Shown here piece after piece: positions 43,922 through 53,215 of a stretch of 64,000 nucleotides of DNA. The DNA is from Planctomycetota bacterium. Lineage in GTDB: Bacteria; Planctomycetota; UBA8742; UBA2392. The position numbers and the translations under genes were made by a program. Every line of letters starts with the position of its first letter. The stretch's first letter is position 1. Below the pieces are notes generated by a model, which did not search any database, had not been told where the DNA came from, and worked only from the letters and a program-made list of their open reading frames with translations. The stretch spans positions 1 to 64,000 of the forward strand of contig QEVF01000016.1 in the NCBI GenBank assembly GCA_003576915.1, read 5' to 3'.

Positions 43922-45496
43922 ATGGCCGCTCAAGACATCGTGGACCAGCGCCTGGAGCTCATTGAACAGCGCCTCGGGGAAACCGAGCGCGCCCAGCGCA
44001 GAATCGACTGGTCGGTCTGGAGTGTGCGCCTGGCCGTAGTCGGAACCTTCGCGCTGCTGATGCTCGCCGTCCTGCTTGTCCCGTACACGGGGCTGACACC
44101 CGCCGTTGTGGGCGGCAACGCCCTGCTGATCGCCTGCTTCGCGGCCATGTACCTGTTCTATGTGCTGCGGTTCCGCCCCGCCTTCCTGCAGGATGGCCGC
44201 AAACAGATTCTGTTCGGGGCATCCCTGCTGATTTGCGTTGCGGGCGCCCAACTGGCCCGGAACTCTGAACTGGGCCTGCTGCGCTTTGAGTGGTTCGTTC
44301 CCTTGATGTTGTTCGGCATCGTCTACGCCGTGGTGTTTGACCAGCGCTTCGCCATGGACGCGACGCTTTTTGCCGCCGTTGCCGTGACCCTGGTCGCCCT
44401 GCGCGCGGAGCGCTTTGACCCCCTTCCGGTGCTGGTGTTGCTTGTGGGTTCGCTCACGGCCGTGCTGTTCACCAACAACCTGCGCTCACGGTACAAGCTG
44501 GCCATGGTGGGGCTGGCGGGGGGTGCCGCGCAGAGCGCGCTTATTACGGCCCTTTACCTGGCCGGCGCCTGGCACGCCGCCAACTGGATTGAACTGGCCT
44601 CCTGGATCGGCGTGTCGCTGGCGCGAGGCATGGTGCTGGGCGTTCTGGCGACTTTCGTGCTGCCCGTGCTGGAGCGCCTGTTCAACATCACGACGGATCT
44701 GCGCCTGATCGAGCTGCTGGAGCGTGAGCACCCGCTGCTGCAGATGATGCAGGAGCGGGCGCCCGGCACGTACCAGCACACGCGCAACGTGGCCAACTTC
44801 ACCAAGCGCGCCGTGGAGGCCATCGGCGGCAACGGCCTGCTGGCGGAGGTCGGAGTCATGTTCCATGACCTGGGCAAGATGGTTCGACCTGAATACTTCA
44901 CGGAGAACGAGCCGGAGTCCAAGCTGCTCCATGACCGGCTGAGCCCCATGATGAGCGCGATGATCATCATCAGCCATGTGTCCGACGGCATTCTGATTGC
45001 ACGCAAACACAAGCTGCCATCGGCCATTGAAGACTTCATCACGGGTCATCACGGCACCAGCACGGTGAAGTACTTCTATTACAAAGCCAAACAGCAGGCC
45101 AAGGAGGGCGAGACCATCCTGGAGTCCCAGTTCCGCTATCCCGGTCCCAAGCCGCAAACCAAGGAAGCGGCCATCAGCGCCATTGCCGACCATGTGGAAG
45201 CCACGGCCCGCAGCCGCTTCGCGGGCGGCCTGCAACACCCCGACGACCTGCGCAACATGGTGCGGGAGACCATTACAGCCAAGCTACTCGACGGCCAGTT
45301 TGACGAATGCGACATCACGCGCCAGGAGCTGGCCAAGGTCGAAGACTCCCTCGTCAAGAGCCTGGCCGCCATGTACCACCACCGCGTGAAGTACCTCGAA
45401 GACCCCGATGCCAAGCGGCGCGCTGAAGCTGTGGCCATGCGCGAAAAGTACCGCCAGGAGCAGGCCCAGCGCCGGGAGAAGATTCTCACCCAGTAA
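43922..45496 (+). CDS. 7TM-HD family phosphohydrolase (PgpH-like), short form
   Basis: A 524-residue protein. The N-terminal half has about seven to eight membrane helices; the C-terminal half is an HD domain with YQHTRNVANF, the metal site VMFHDLGKM and FITGHHGTSTV. These match PgpH-type enzymes that degrade cyclic di-AMP. PgpH is much longer because of an extracellular domain between the first helices, which is absent here. A basic C-terminal tail (EKYRQEQAQRRE) follows. Cyclic di-AMP as substrate is inferred from family; no diadenylate cyclase is visible in the window. Confidence 0.82.
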   Translation: MAAQDIVDQRLELIEQRLGETERAQRRIDWSVWSVRLAVVGTFALLMLAVLLVPYTGLTPAVVGGNALLIACFAAMYLFYVLRFRPAFLQDGRKQILFGASLLICVAGAQLARNSELGLLRFEWFVPLMLFGIVYAVVFDQRFAMDATLFAAVAVTLVALRAERFDPLPVLVLLVGSLTAVLFTNNLRSRYKLAMVGLAGGAAQSALITALYLAGAWHAANWIELASWIGVSLARGMVLGVLATFVLPVLERLFNITTDLRLIELLEREHPLLQMMQERAPGTYQHTRNVANFTKRAVEAIGGNGLLAEVGVMFHDLGKMVRPEYFTENEPESKLLHDRLSPMMSAMIIISHVSDGILIARKHKLPSAIEDFITGHHGTSTVKYFYYKAKQQAKEGETILESQFRYPGPKPQTKEAAISAIADHVEATARSRFAGGLQHPDDLRNMVRETITAKLLDGQFDECDITRQELAKVEDSLVKSLAAMYHHRVKYLEDPDAKRRAEAVAMREKYRQEQAQRREKILTQ

Positions 45497-45590
45497 CTCA
45501 TCGCCGGGCGCACTGAGGACCTGCGGGACGCACCCCGTCCAACGGCAGGGACGCCGGGCCCCAGCCGTTTCAGGCGGTATAGACGGCGTG

Positions 45591-46778
45591 TCAATGGGTG
45601 GCGCGGGCCAGAGGGGGAGACACCTCGGCCGGGGGGTTGCGGCGCATTTCCGGAACCACGCGGGCCAGAATGTCGGCTACTTCCCGGATTTCGGCCTCGG
45701 TGTTGTCATAGCCGAGCGAGAAGCGCAAGGTGCCGCCGCCCTGTTCATCCGTGAGGCCAAGCGCCGTGAGCACATGGCTGGGCTTGGTGCGCTCCCACAT
45801 GCAGGCTGAACCCGCGCTTGCCAAAACGCCCAGAGTGTCGAGCTTTCGCAGCAGATGGCCGCCATAAAGCCCGTCAAAGCGGATGCTCGCCGTATTGGGC
45901 GTGCAATGCTTGACGTCGCCGTTTACGTGGCTGCCCGGGACCTTCTCAAGAACCAGCGCGATCAGCAGGTCACGAAGGCGCCGCAGTTCAGCGCCGTGCT
46001 TGCGGCGTTTGCCTTCAGCATATTCCAGCGCCTTGGTAAGAGCGCCAATCTGCGGAACGGCGACGGTGCCCGCACGATGGTTGTGTTCGTGCGTGCCGCC
46101 CAGCATGAAGGGCGTAAACGGCGTGCCCTGCTGCAGGTACAGCACCCCCACGCCCTTGGGTCCGTAGAATTTGTGGGCCGAGAGCGAAAGGGCATGGACG
46201 CCCAGGGCCTGAACATCCACGGGCAGCTTGCCCACGGCCTGCACCGCATCGGTATGAACGCAGATGCCCCGGGCGCGGGCCAGCCGGGAGATTTCAGTGA
46301 TGGGCTGAATCGTCCCGATCTCGTTGTTGGCCAGCATGACCGAAATCAGAATTGTGGTCGGACGCAGGGCCTTCTGCACGTCTTGAATGCGAACGCAGCC
46401 CACTTCATTGACCGGCAGAATCGTCAGCTCAAAGCCATGCCTGGTGAGGAACTCGCAGGGAGCAAGAACCGCACGGTGTTCAATGGCGCTCGTGATCAGG
46501 TGATTGCCCCGCCCTGCCTGCTGCATGGCATAGGCGATGCCTTCTACGGCCGTGTTGTCGCTCTCGGTGCCGCCGGAGGTGAACACGATCTCGGAGGGCA
46601 TATGGGCGTTGAGCGCCCTGGCCACGCGCTTGCGGCACTCATCGAGGAAGCTGCCGGCCTTTACGCCGATGGAGTGACCGCTGGAGGAATTGCCGTCGTA
46701 CTCGCGGGTACAGCGCACCAGTTCAGCAAGCACTTCGTCGGCAACGGGAGTCGTAGCGTTCTGGTCTAGGTTGATCAT
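45591..46778 (-). CDS. Cysteine desulfurase (NifS/IscS type)
   Basis: A 395-residue PLP enzyme removing sulfur (or selenium) from cysteine (or selenocysteine). The PLP lysine is in LSAHKFYGPKGVG and the catalytic cysteine in ASAGSACMWE. N-terminal INLDQNATTPV is typical. It supplies sulfur for Fe-S clusters; related enzymes can provide selenide for SelD, which would be relevant here but is speculative. It stands alone, with no iscU or sufE adjacent. Confidence 0.92.
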   Translation of the reverse strand: MINLDQNATTPVADEVLAELVRCTREYDGNSSSGHSIGVKAGSFLDECRKRVARALNAHMPSEIVFTSGGTESDNTAVEGIAYAMQQAGRGNHLITSAIEHRAVLAPCEFLTRHGFELTILPVNEVGCVRIQDVQKALRPTTILISVMLANNEIGTIQPITEISRLARARGICVHTDAVQAVGKLPVDVQALGVHALSLSAHKFYGPKGVGVLYLQQGTPFTPFMLGGTHEHNHRAGTVAVPQIGALTKALEYAEGKRRKHGAELRRLRDLLIALVLEKVPGSHVNGDVKHCTPNTASIRFDGLYGGHLLRKLDTLGVLASAGSACMWERTKPSHVLTALGLTDEQGGGTLRFSLGYDNTEAEIREVADILARVVPEMRRNPPAEVSPPLARATH

Positions 46779-46841
46779 GGTTTCTCGAATGACACCTCGC
46801 GCCCCGCCTGAAAGTGACGGCGAGGGCGCGAGAGTTCCTGT

Positions 46842-48161
46842 TCACTGCACCATGCCCGCGCGCCCGAGCTGCTCGGCCACCTTCTTCTGGGAGCGCGCCT
46901 GGCGGATGGCCACGTCGGGGTCGATGACGCCCTTGCGGGCCAGGTCGATGAGCGACTTGTCCATGGCCACCATGCCGTGCTGGGCGCCCGTTTCCAGCGC
47001 CTGATACACCAGCGCAGGCTGACCCAGGCGGATGGAGTTGGCGACGGCCGTGGTCACCATCAGCAACTCGGCCACCATCACGCGCTTGTCGCCCGCGCGC
47101 GTTGGCAGCAGGCGCTGGGCAATGACGGCGCGCAGCACCATGGACAACTGCATGCGAATGTACTCCTGCTCCGTACTGGGAAACATCGCGCAGATGCGGT
47201 CAATGGTGTTCACGGTGTCGATGGCGTGCAGCGTGGAAAGCACCAGGTGGCCCGTCTCCGCCGCCGTCAGCGCCGTGCGCAGAGACTCGATGTCGCGCAT
47301 TTCGCCCACCATGATGACGTTGGGGTCTTCACGCAGGGCAAAGTGCAGCGCCTCGGCAAAGCTGTTCGTGTCGCTGTAAAGCTCGCGCTGGTTCACCAGC
47401 GAGCGCTTGTGGCGATGCACGTACTCAATGGGGTCCTCAATCGTGATGATGTTGTAATTGAAGTTCTCGTTGATCTGGTCGATGATCGTGGCCAGCGTCG
47501 TAGACTTGCCGCAGCCCGTCGGACCCACGCAGAGAATCAACCCGTCCTTGAGCGTGTGCAGCTTGCCCGCCGCCTGCGGCAGACCCAGCTGATGGAAATT
47601 CATGACCTGGTTGGGAATGCGGCGGAACACCACGGTAATAGCGCCGCGCTGCACATAGGCGCTGACACGGAAGCGGTTCTTGCCGTCGGGCGTAGTGTGG
47701 GTGCAGTCAAGGGCGCGGTGTTCGTAGAAGCGCTCCATTTCACGGTCCGTCAAAATCTGGCGCAGGCCCGCCTCGGTGTCGTCGGGCGTCAGCAATTTGG
47801 CCTCGACCGGCACGAGTTTGCCGTTGATGCGCAGCACCGGCGGAGCGCCCGCCGTGAGGTGAAGGTCCGAAGCGCCTTCCGACTCCGCAATTTCCAGAAG
47901 CTGGTTGAGCAGCGAAGCGCCGTAGAAAGCCTCGCCTCCGCCGGCATCGGCCTGCACCGCCTGATTGAACTTGCGCTGCACGTTCTGCTGGATGACCATG
48001 GTGTTCTGGCCCATGGGCGGGGCCTGGAACGCCGGACTTGAACCCTCTTCGGCCTCAATGGCGGGAGCATCAAGCTCCGGGGCGGGCGCGGGGGCCTGGC
48101 GGCCGCTGGGCTGGCGAAGCATCGGATTGGTGGGCTGGGTAGGACGGCGTTGGCCTGCCAT
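46842..48161 (-). CDS. PilT/PilU-type pilus retraction ATPase
   Basis: A 439-residue secretion-type ATPase. Walker A is GPTGCGKSTT; the Asp box (TIEDPIEYVH), Walker B (VIMVGEMRD) and His box (GHLVLSTLHA) are all present. The Pro/Gln-rich N-terminal 75 residues are an extension not found in standard PilT. PilT retracts type IV pili for twitching motility; no other pilus genes are in the window. ATG 48161 has GGGAG upstream. Confidence 0.9.
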   Translation of the reverse strand: MAGQRRPTQPTNPMLRQPSGRQAPAPAPELDAPAIEAEEGSSPAFQAPPMGQNTMVIQQNVQRKFNQAVQADAGGGEAFYGASLLNQLLEIAESEGASDLHLTAGAPPVLRINGKLVPVEAKLLTPDDTEAGLRQILTDREMERFYEHRALDCTHTTPDGKNRFRVSAYVQRGAITVVFRRIPNQVMNFHQLGLPQAAGKLHTLKDGLILCVGPTGCGKSTTLATIIDQINENFNYNIITIEDPIEYVHRHKRSLVNQRELYSDTNSFAEALHFALREDPNVIMVGEMRDIESLRTALTAAETGHLVLSTLHAIDTVNTIDRICAMFPSTEQEYIRMQLSMVLRAVIAQRLLPTRAGDKRVMVAELLMVTTAVANSIRLGQPALVYQALETGAQHGMVAMDKSLIDLARKGVIDPDVAIRQARSQKKVAEQLGRAGMVQ

Positions 48162-48331
48162 GGCGGCTCCCTTTTTTTGTAACGCGTTCGTTGTAATCGA
48201 TTTGAGTCTAATGCGAAAGGCGAACCGCCACAATGGGATAAGGAAGGCGAAGTCACAGCCTGCACTCCCGCAGATAAACTCCCTCCTTTGCCGTTCACTT
48301 CCGGCCGCTGACATCGTACTGGTTGCAGCCC

Positions 48332-49372
48332 ATGGCTTCCGTTGTCCCCTACCTCTTTGAACGCCTCGCCCTCCCCAAGCCCTGGGCAGGCCATCGCCTG
48401 CCCGAACTCTTTCCCGCTCTCGCCGCAGACTTTCCGCCGGGCACAGGCGAATCCATCGAACTGGCGGACCTGCCCGGGGCTTCACCCCCCGTGCGCAGCG
48501 GCGCCGAGCGCGGCCGGACCCTGCGCCAGCTCCTCGCAGGGCAGCGACAGGCCATACTCGGAACGCAGAGCGGCAGCCTGCTGGATTTTCCCCTGGCCCT
48601 GAAGTTCATTGATACCGCCCAGCCGCTGTCCATTCAGGTCCATCCACAGGATGCCTTCGACCCGGGCGGCCGTCTGGTTTCACGGGGCAAAACTGAAGGC
48701 TGGCTGATTCTCGATGCCGCGCCGGGCGCGGTGATCTATCAGGGTCTGAAGCCGGGATTGGATCGTGGGCACTTTGAGCGGGCCCTCAAGGCCGGGATGC
48801 CCCAGGAAACAATGAATGCGCGAGAGGTTCAAAGAGGCGACTGGCTGCTCAATCCCGCCGGCATGATCCACGCATTGGGGGGCGGGCTGGCGCTGCTCGA
48901 AATCCAGCAGAACTGCGGCGTCACCCTGCGCTTTTTCGACTGGCCCGAGCTGGGCCGTCAGGCGCGAGAACTGCAGGTTGAAGATGCGTTCAAGGCCTGC
49001 GACTTCACGCTCCGGCCCGCCGAGGCAGTGCGCGCGTCCCGCGATGAAGGCGTGCAAACCCTTCAGGCCCCGGAGTTCGCGCGGTTCTGCGGAGATCAGA
49101 GTTCCTGTTCGGGAGATGCGCGCTGCATCGGCTCACCCTTTGGGGTGCAATCGCTGCGTTTGTCCAGGGCGGCCCGTCATGTGAAGGAGTGGCCGGGGTT
49201 TACCGTCTTCACCTGCCTAGAAGGAGCCTGCGAGCTGATCGTCCACGGCCAGGGGGAGATTCACACCAATGAATTGCGTCCGGCGGATACCCTGCTGGTG
49301 CCGGCCCTGTTCAATGACTTTGAAGTGTACCCGCGCCCCGGCGTCTGGCTGGTGGAGTCCTATGCACTGTAG
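48332..49372 (+). CDS. manA: Mannose-6-phosphate isomerase, class I
   Basis: A 346-residue cupin enzyme interconverting mannose-6-phosphate and fructose-6-phosphate. Zinc ligands are in IQVHPQDAF and near KTEGW, and AGMIHALGGG is the second conserved block. It provides mannose for glycan synthesis, possibly for the glycosyltransferase loci nearby. ATG 48332 is chosen over an in-frame TTG at 48323. Confidence 0.88.
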   Translation: MASVVPYLFERLALPKPWAGHRLPELFPALAADFPPGTGESIELADLPGASPPVRSGAERGRTLRQLLAGQRQAILGTQSGSLLDFPLALKFIDTAQPLSIQVHPQDAFDPGGRLVSRGKTEGWLILDAAPGAVIYQGLKPGLDRGHFERALKAGMPQETMNAREVQRGDWLLNPAGMIHALGGGLALLEIQQNCGVTLRFFDWPELGRQARELQVEDAFKACDFTLRPAEAVRASRDEGVQTLQAPEFARFCGDQSSCSGDARCIGSPFGVQSLRLSRAARHVKEWPGFTVFTCLEGACELIVHGQGEIHTNELRPADTLLVPALFNDFEVYPRPGVWLVESYAL

Positions 49373-49448
49373 GGCGCCGGGCGGATGGCTTTGCCTTCAT
49401 TGCCGGGCGCGATGTACCCTGCTGGCCTGCCCCTGAGCGGAGCTTCTC

Positions 49449-50090
49449 ATGCTGCACCACGTCCTGCTGCCGAGCAGCCGATCCGTTACCTACAGCGCGG
49501 CCGCCGAACGCCTTCAGAAACTGGTGGCCGCCCGCGCCAACGGAGGCGACAAGGAGTCCATCGACGCCAAAATCTGGGACCTCTTCGGCGAAGACTGGGC
49601 CGTGATGTTCACGGACTTGAGCGGGTTTTCGCGAGGCGTGGCGAAATTCGGCATCACCCACTTTCTTCAAGTGATCTACGAAAGTCTTCGCATCTTCACT
49701 CCGCACATCGAGGAACACGAGGGCGTGCTGCTGAAGGTTGAGGGCGACAGCATGATGGTTCTCTTCCGCAAGCCCGCCAGCGCCCTGAATTGCGCCGTGG
49801 CCATGCAGCGCACTGCGCGCGAATACAACAAGACGCGTGTACCCGAAGAGCAGGTCCTGCTCTGCGTGGGCCTGGGCTACGGCCGCATGCTTCGCATTGG
49901 CGAACAAGATGTCTATGGCGCCGAGGTCAACGGCGCGAGCAAACTGGGCGAAGACGCGGCATCTGCCAGCGAAATTCTGGTCACGGAGGGTTTCAGGAAG
50001 GCGCCGGGGGTGGCGGAGGCAGCGAAGTTTGCTGAACTGAAGAAGGCGCCAGCAGGCGTCAGCGGCGCGAGCAAGGTGGTCTGGGAGTAG
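49449..50090 (+). CDS. Class III adenylate/guanylate cyclase, single-domain
   Basis: A 213-residue protein made of one catalytic domain. The first metal aspartate is in MFTDLSGFS; KVEGDSMMVLF carries the substrate-binding Lys and second Asp. In the transition-state motif GAEVNGASKL the usual Arg is Lys. No receptor or membrane part is present. The substrate (ATP or GTP) cannot be decided; the Lys substitution may weaken activity. Start ATG 49449. Confidence 0.75.
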   Translation: MLHHVLLPSSRSVTYSAAAERLQKLVAARANGGDKESIDAKIWDLFGEDWAVMFTDLSGFSRGVAKFGITHFLQVIYESLRIFTPHIEEHEGVLLKVEGDSMMVLFRKPASALNCAVAMQRTAREYNKTRVPEEQVLLCVGLGYGRMLRIGEQDVYGAEVNGASKLGEDAASASEILVTEGFRKAPGVAEAAKFAELKKAPAGVSGASKVVWE

Positions 50091-50200
50091 CTTGAGAGGC
50101 ACCTGCCCAGCATGGCCAAGCCGCGCCTTTGGGCGCCTGTGACCGGCAGAGAGCGGCATCAGGGGTTGGGTGCCGGGGCAGCCTGGCGCTCAAGCTCACC

Positions 50201-50250
50201 AATTCGATTACCCAATCGACAAGCAAGGTCCGCCATTCGACAATCGATTC
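50201..50250. repeat. TCGATT/AATCGA repeat cluster upstream of the ferritin-like gene
   Basis: Within 50 bp there are TCGATT (50204-50209) facing AATCGA (50214-50219), and ATTCGA (50235-50240) followed by AATCGATT (50242-50249). The first pair is a perfect 6-bp inverted repeat with a CCC-centred gap. It may be an operator. Confidence 0.35.
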
Positions 50251-50279
50251 CTTGAAGTATGAATTTTCGGGAGCCGTGC

Positions 50280-51146
50280 ATGCTTTTGACGCGAGAAGAG
50301 ATGGCCTTTGACTTCAAGGGTGCGAAGTTTGACCGCGAGAAAGACCGCGACCTCCTGGCCTGGATCGCAAGCCAGTTTCTTTATGGCGAGTTCACCGGCA
50401 TCCAGATCGGCCACTGGATTCTGCAGGCTCCGGACATGGACAGCGCCAAGTTTCTCGCGCGCCAGTGCATCGAGGAGTTGCAGCACGTCGATGCGTTCAA
50501 GGAGTTCTTCCGCTGGCTGGGCGCGCGGCCGGTGAAGGTTCATCGCGTCGTGAAGCTGCTCAGCACGGAAAGCTCGACATGGGAAGAGCACTGCGCGCTG
50601 GAAATGGCGCAGGGAGAGGGCTTTGTAGCCATGATCTTCTACGCGCTGCTGGCCACGCTCGACGACGAGAAGATGGTCAAGAAGCTCGACTTCGCCGCGC
50701 GCCAGGAGGAAGGCCATATCGAATTCGGCGAGGAACAAACGAAAAAGCTGCTCGAGCGCGACCCCAGGTGGCGCAAGCGTCTGCTGGGCCTGCACCTGCT
50801 TTCGCTCTGGGCCATCAAGCGCTTCGAAAAGTGGATTGCCCGGCGCGTGGACATGAACCACCCCGTCATGAGTCAGTTGCCCCAGTACCTCGACAAGATC
50901 ATCGCCGTGACAGAACTTCGCCTGACGCGCCTGGGCATGCTGCACAAGCCCCTGCGCGAGATGGGCGGATTCGAGAAGTTCGGCGCCATCTGCCGCTCGC
51001 TGGCCTGGAAGTTCGGGCGCAAACTGGCCTTCTGGAACTGGTTCCGCCGCAAGCCCCGCCTTACAGACGTTTACATGAACGACCCCTACCTGGCTGACGT
51101 CATGTCCCTGAAAGCCGTGAAGGAAGGCATTCCGCTGGCAGCGTGA
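50280..51146 (+). CDS. Ferritin-like diiron protein
   Basis: A 288-residue helical protein. The carboxylate-bridged diiron motifs are CIEELQHVDAF and RQEEGHIEFGEE (two EExxH), with a further Glu in AQGEGFVAMIF. It resembles the ferritin-like/ribonucleotide-reductase-like superfamily of oxidases, but I cannot assign a substrate. The C-terminal 80 residues are basic and aromatic. ATG 50280 has GGGAG at the right distance; ATG 50259 lacks one. Confidence 0.72.
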   Translation: MLLTREEMAFDFKGAKFDREKDRDLLAWIASQFLYGEFTGIQIGHWILQAPDMDSAKFLARQCIEELQHVDAFKEFFRWLGARPVKVHRVVKLLSTESSTWEEHCALEMAQGEGFVAMIFYALLATLDDEKMVKKLDFAARQEEGHIEFGEEQTKKLLERDPRWRKRLLGLHLLSLWAIKRFEKWIARRVDMNHPVMSQLPQYLDKIIAVTELRLTRLGMLHKPLREMGGFEKFGAICRSLAWKFGRKLAFWNWFRRKPRLTDVYMNDPYLADVMSLKAVKEGIPLAA

Positions 51147-51148
51147 AG

Positions 51149-51982
51149 TCAGCCGAAAGTCGGCCTGGCAAAGGCAAGCCGTTTCTTCATGACTTCAATG
51201 GCCTGAGGGTTGTTGTCGCAGAGAATGAACTTCCGCCCCAGCCTGGCGGCGGCTTCTCCGGTCGTTCCGCTTCCTGCAAAGAAGTCCAGCACGGTATCGC
51301 CGGGATTGCTGTGCACCCGCACGATGCGCTCCAGGATCGGCAGGGGTTTTTGGGTTGGATAGCCGGTCTTCTCCTTGCCCGTGGGACTCACGATGGTCTG
51401 CCACCAGACATCCGTGGGCGTCTTGCCGCGCTTGGCCTTTTCGGCCCCCACCAGCGAAGGCGCCAGGTAGGGAATGCGATCCATGGCGTCGAAATTGAAC
51501 GTGTAGTGCTCGGGGTCCTTGGCGTACCAAAGAATGTTGTCGTGCTTGGCCGGCCAGCGTGAGCGCGATCGGGCGCCGTAGTCATAGGCCCAGATGATTT
51601 CATTGATGAAGCTCTCGCGCCCGAAGATGCGGTCCAGCTCCACTTTGCAGTAGTGCACTTCCCGATAGTTGATGTGGAAGAACAGCGACCCCCTGGGGTG
51701 CAGCACCCGGTACGCCTCTTCGAGTCTGACCCGTATGAAGTCTGAGAAGTTCTCAAATCGGTCACTGAAGGACTGCTCGCCCATCTTCTGTGTGCGGTAA
51801 CCCTGGCCCTTGAAACCCCGGCGATCGGGGTTGGCATCGTCCCGCACAGTCTTGAGCCTTGAACGCGCCTGCACCCGGCCGGTGTTGAACGGCGGATCAA
51901 TGTAAATCAGGGCCACGGATTGGCCTGAAAGTGACCGGAGCAGTTCCAGGTTGTCGGCCTGTACGATGCGATTCTCAGCCAT
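51149..51982 (-). CDS. Orphan DNA adenine/cytosine-N4 methyltransferase
   Basis: A 277-residue amino-methyltransferase. Motif IV is YIDPPFNTG near the N-terminus and motif I is DFFAGSGTTG near the C-terminus, the order of the beta class. TDVWWQ and GYPTQKPLPILERIV are typical of site-specific DNA methyltransferases. No restriction endonuclease gene is adjacent. The start at 51982 is chosen because the 21 upstream residues are Arg-rich and unlike the family. The target sequence is unknown. Confidence 0.85.
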   Translation of the reverse strand: MAENRIVQADNLELLRSLSGQSVALIYIDPPFNTGRVQARSRLKTVRDDANPDRRGFKGQGYRTQKMGEQSFSDRFENFSDFIRVRLEEAYRVLHPRGSLFFHINYREVHYCKVELDRIFGRESFINEIIWAYDYGARSRSRWPAKHDNILWYAKDPEHYTFNFDAMDRIPYLAPSLVGAEKAKRGKTPTDVWWQTIVSPTGKEKTGYPTQKPLPILERIVRVHSNPGDTVLDFFAGSGTTGEAAARLGRKFILCDNNPQAIEVMKKRLAFARPTFG

Positions 51983-52093
51983 GCTGCGGCGCCGCCTCAA
52001 ACGCCGTGACCGCACTGCCGTCCTTGGAGTCACATTACGCCGCATGGATTAAAATACGCAGAGAAAAGAAAGAACAGTTAAATTGCACTGAAT

Positions 52094-53158
52094 TCACACC
52101 TGGAGGCGGACCACGCTGTTTGACTTGATGATTGCAACCACGTCGCCCTCGGGCTTCAGACCCAGCTCTTCCACGGCGGCGTGCGTCACGTGAACGAACA
52201 GCCGAACCTCTCCCACCTTCAGTCGAACCAGACTGTCCGTTCCGGCCTCCGACACCGAGTCCACCAGGCAACGAACGGCGTTGCGCGCCGACAAGCCATC
52301 GGGTCGCTGCCGGCAGAGGATGATTTCGTCGGCGTGAATACCCACGCTCACGGCCTGCCCCACAGCAGCCGTCGCCAGGGGCATCGCCAATTGCTGTTGC
52401 CCGGGCAGCGCGAGCCAGGTGATGCCGCGCTCGGCCTCATGACGGGCCACCTCGAGGCGCAAGATGTTGTCAAAGCCGCCAAGTCGCCCGGGCCGCGCAA
52501 GAATCTGAAGGGGCGGGCCCTGGGCCACGACGCGTCCGTTTTCAAGGAGGATGCAGTCGTCGGCCAAGGCGGCCATTTCGCTCTCCTCGTGGGAAACGAG
52601 CAGCATCGGTATCTGCAATGTTCGCTTGATTTCCAGCAACAGCGCCAGAACCTCGCGCGCAAGGCGCGCATCCAGGGCGCTCATGGGCTCATCCAACAGC
52701 AGGAGTTGCGGTTGGGACAACAGCGCCCGCCCCAGGGCCACGCGCTGTTTCTCACCGCCGGAGAGCTCCTGAACCGGGCGCTCAAGCAGCGGCCCCAGGC
52801 GCAGGACCTCAAGGATGCGCTTGCCGCCAAGGGAATCGAGCCCGAGGCAGCGCGGGGAGAAAGCCAGATTGCCCCGTACACCGAGATGGGGAAACAGCAA
52901 TGCGTCCTGCGTGACGTAGCCCACTTCGCGGCGGTGGGGCGGCACGACCGTACCTCCGGGAGTGCGGCAGACGGTACGCGTCCGGATGCTGAGGTGGGCA
53001 TGCTGCGGGTGCATGAACCCGGCGATGGCATTGAGAATGGTGCTCTTGCCCGAGCCGGAGGGGCCGAAAATGCCGAGCACGGGCCCTTCGCTGGAAGCCT
53101 TGACGTCCAGCGCAAAGCGCCCGAAATCGTGACGAATCTGGAGTTCGACGATGGACAT
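52094..53158 (-). CDS. modC: Molybdate ABC transporter ATP-binding protein
   Basis: A 354-residue ABC ATPase: Walker A in GPSGSGKSTI, signature LSGGEKQRVALGRAL, Walker B LLLLDEPMSALD. The C-terminus (from about 285) has the Mop/TOBE fold that senses molybdate in ModC proteins. It works with ModB and ModA upstream to import molybdate or tungstate for the molybdenum cofactor, as needed by the formate dehydrogenase. The modB-modC gap (57 bp) contains a small GC hairpin. Confidence 0.9.
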   Translation of the reverse strand: MSIVELQIRHDFGRFALDVKASSEGPVLGIFGPSGSGKSTILNAIAGFMHPQHAHLSIRTRTVCRTPGGTVVPPHRREVGYVTQDALLFPHLGVRGNLAFSPRCLGLDSLGGKRILEVLRLGPLLERPVQELSGGEKQRVALGRALLSQPQLLLLDEPMSALDARLAREVLALLLEIKRTLQIPMLLVSHEESEMAALADDCILLENGRVVAQGPPLQILARPGRLGGFDNILRLEVARHEAERGITWLALPGQQQLAMPLATAAVGQAVSVGIHADEIILCRQRPDGLSARNAVRCLVDSVSEAGTDSLVRLKVGEVRLFVHVTHAAVEELGLKPEGDVVAIIKSNSVVRLQV

Positions 53159-53215
53159 GGTTCCCCCCGCTTCGGGGGCAGGGGCTGCAAGTGCGACGCT
53201 GCGGGCCTTCTCCCG

